NCBI RefSeq assembly: GCF_019703305.1
Contig: NZ_AP024814.1
Coordinates: 744,001-808,000 of the forward strand
Source: Helicobacter sp. NHP19-003
Lineage (GTDB): Bacteria; Campylobacterota; Campylobacteria; Campylobacterales; Helicobacteraceae
Length of the DNA: 64,000 bases
Direction: 5' to 3'
This document shows, one piece after another, positions 63,394-64,000 of this stretch. The notes under the pieces were generated by a model. The model saw only the letters and a program-made list of their open reading frames with translations. It searched no databases and had not been told where the DNA came from. Position 1 is the first letter of the stretch. The number at the start of each line of letters is the position of its first letter. Both the position numbers and the translations under genes were made by a program.

Positions 63394-64000
63394 TCACCAA
63401 GCTTGGATTTGGTTATACAAACTATCCCTTTCAATGGCTTGAAAACGCGCGTCCTTGATTTGGTAAATCAAATCCTCTTTGCCCACCCCTTTTTTGCTCT
63501 TGGCCCCCCCGGCAGATTGGATCATCTCCACCTCGATCGTGCCGTCCAAATCGTCCGCTCCAAACTCTTGCGCTACTAGGGCTAAGTTTAGCCCCAAAGT
63601 CGCCCAGTAAGCTTTGATGTGGGGGATGTTTGGAAGGACTATACGGGCAATGGCAATGGTCTTTAAAATCTCCACCGCGCTCGGGCTTTTTTCCACCTTT
63701 AAAAAGTTGTTGTCTTTTTGATAGAGCAAGGGGATAAAAGCGTTAAAGCCCCCCGCTTTGGCCTCCACTTTATCTTGTGGGCTTTGGGCGTGCTTTAAGC
63801 GTAGCATGTGATCTAGGCGGTTTTCTCTGCTCTCCACATGCCCAAAGAGCATGGTCGCATTGCTCATCTTGCCCAAAGAGTGCCAATATTGGTGGATCTC
63901 AAGCCACCGAGTCGAGCTGACCTTGCCCGCACAAATGTGCTTTCTCACCTTTTCATCAAAAATCTCCGCTCCCCCCCCGGGCATGCTATCTACCCCGGCA
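63394..64000 (-). CDS. mqnE: Aminofutalosine synthase MqnE, C-terminal part (cut by window edge)
   Basis: About 200 C-terminal residues of a radical SAM enzyme related to mqnC: AGVDSMPGGGAEIFDEKVR, SNATMLFGHVESRENRLDHML, FNAFIPLLYQKDNN and EFGADDLDGTIEVEMIQSAGGAKS. Makes aminofutalosine from 3-enolpyruvylbenzoate-adenosine precursor. The N-terminus with the CxxxCxxC lies beyond 64000. The frame is open at the edge. Confidence 0.92.
   Translation of the reverse strand, partial: AGVDSMPGGGAEIFDEKVRKHICAGKVSSTRWLEIHQYWHSLGKMSNATMLFGHVESRENRLDHMLRLKHAQSPQDKVEAKAGGFNAFIPLLYQKDNNFLKVEKSPSAVEILKTIAIARIVLPNIPHIKAYWATLGLNLALVAQEFGADDLDGTIEVEMIQSAGGAKSKKGVGKEDLIYQIKDARFQAIERDSLYNQIQAW

Overview
The window looks like chromosome of a gastric, non-pylori Helicobacter (H. 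felis / H. heilmannii type). The evidence is a Hop-type outer membrane protein array, a histidine-rich Hpn nickel protein, a secreted gamma-glutamyltranspeptidase, the hypBCD nickel-hydrogenase maturation genes, the 2-oxoglutarate:acceptor oxidoreductase genes oorDABC, the futalosine menaquinone genes mqnC/mqnE, a remote CheZ, and several gene blocks in the order I remember from H. pylori. Bases are more GC-rich than H. pylori, with frequent short C and G runs. References to H. pylori order are from memory.

Layout. 1-4.9 kb: glmU (cut at the window edge), fliP, a DUF4149 membrane protein, a small Hop-like porin, a flagellar rod protein, a DedA protein and a tiny lipoprotein. 4.9-12.1 kb: four tandem Hop-family genes on the minus strand that share an N-terminal motif and a C-terminal barrel but differ in the middle; two are frame-broken. 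12.2-20.9 kb: U32 peptidase, cheZ, prfB, gdhA, tRNA-Arg, and rpsU-fabG-microprotein-acpP-fabF-accA (fatty acid synthesis). 20.7-22.4 kb: an accessory island with a frame-broken, apparently secreted PBECR-like nuclease, a small secreted protein just upstream, and hpn. 22.4-30.4 kb: ThiD2-like protein, BI-1 protein, gap, RclA-like flavoprotein, an outer membrane protein, J-domain protein, MATE exporter. 30.4-35.8 kb: rpsI, rplM, a damaged restriction-modification pair, coaE, speE, ggt. 35.8-40.9 kb: dnaX-tsaE-lptB-rpoN (rpoN broken) and two Sel1-like proteins. 41-47.7 kb: DUF2156 protein, a lysA-chorismate mutase fusion, oorDABC, mltG. 47.6-55.5 kb: AsmA-like giant, feoA, nth, fliN, fliO, tonB (broken), pyrC, a lipid A phosphoethanolamine transferase remnant. 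55.5-64 kb: rdgB, hypBCD, an M16 protein without its zinc motif, mqnC, bamA and the end of mqnE.

One theme runs through the window: most broken genes are restored by adding one base to a short C (or G) run. rpoN needs two additions, tonB two, the PBECR gene four, its small neighbour one, a Hop gene one. The pattern fits homopolymer under-calling in the consensus at least as well as true gene decay or phase variation, so the pseudogene calls here, and even the lysA fusion, should be read with that in mind. The amber stop in the DNA methyltransferase is a different kind of lesion.

The most unusual content is the two-gene secreted-nuclease island next to hpn and the modular Hop array with breaks in its proline-rich linkers.
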